From assembly GCA_002382075.1 (NCBI GenBank), contig DFZG01000022.1:1-5332 (forward strand): DNA of 5,332 bases, given 5' to 3'. Source of the DNA: Candidatus Shapirobacteria bacterium UBA4062 (GTDB taxonomy: Bacteria > Patescibacteriota > Microgenomatia > UBA12405). The notes under the pieces are model-generated. The model searched no databases. It saw nothing but the letters and a program-made list of their open reading frames with translations, and was not told where the DNA came from. How positions within the stretch are numbered: the stretch's first letter is position 1; each line of letters starts with the position of its first letter. The position numbers and the translations under genes were made by a program. This document shows positions 5,329 to 5,332 of the stretch, piece after piece.

Positions 5329-5332
5329 TTAC

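Noticed and set aside
1..5332. CRISPR array, insertion sequence or prophage
   Set aside because: No regularly spaced repeats, transposase motifs or phage genes are visible on either strand.

Overview
The window looks like chromosomal DNA of a small-genome, low-GC bacterium, most likely a Candidate Phyla Radiation (Patescibacteria) member, possibly Microgenomates-like. This placement is inference. It rests on compact genes with 4-20 nt gaps or short overlaps, the absence of recognisable Shine-Dalgarno sites, promoters sitting directly on start codons, an archaeal-type triosephosphate isomerase, and a membrane-anchored sugar-binding-like protein with a long cytoplasmic tail. No phage, transposon, CRISPR or toxin-antitoxin genes are visible.

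Layout: (1) positions 5-1194, minus strand: a two-gene unit, a ZIP-family metal transporter followed by an RNase HI-like protein. (2) 1195-1261: a short divergent promoter region. (3) 1262-4116, plus strand: a three-gene unit made of an anchored family-1 solute-binding protein, a short archaeal-type TpiA and a short SPFH/band-7 protein. (4) 4113-4730, minus strand: a ComF-like phosphoribosyltransferase, convergent with the SPFH gene and overlapping it by its stop codon. (5) 4731-4794: a second divergent promoter region. (6) 4795-5257, plus strand: a gene for tmRNA (ssrA) that is easy to miss because no long frame covers it. It has a perfect 7-bp acceptor stem, an encoded CCA, the 5' TCGACGGGATT block, three downstream pseudoknots and a probable tag frame of up to 31 codons. 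(7) 5255-5332: a long hairpin starting at the tmRNA CCA, then a second perfect hairpin at the window edge.

The genes do not form one obvious pathway. The solute-binding protein, TpiA and SPFH protein are tightly coupled, hinting at co-expression of a surface sugar-binding function with lower glycolysis and a membrane-organising protein, but no ABC permease or ATPase is in view. The most notable points are the divergent tmRNA, which lacks the G3-U70 alanine identity pair, has U at the discriminator position and a tag ending AAC; the repeated extended -10 promoters (TGnTATRMT-like) placed 5-8 nt before each start, which suggest leaderless transcripts; and the strong excess of G over C on the plus strand whatever the gene direction.
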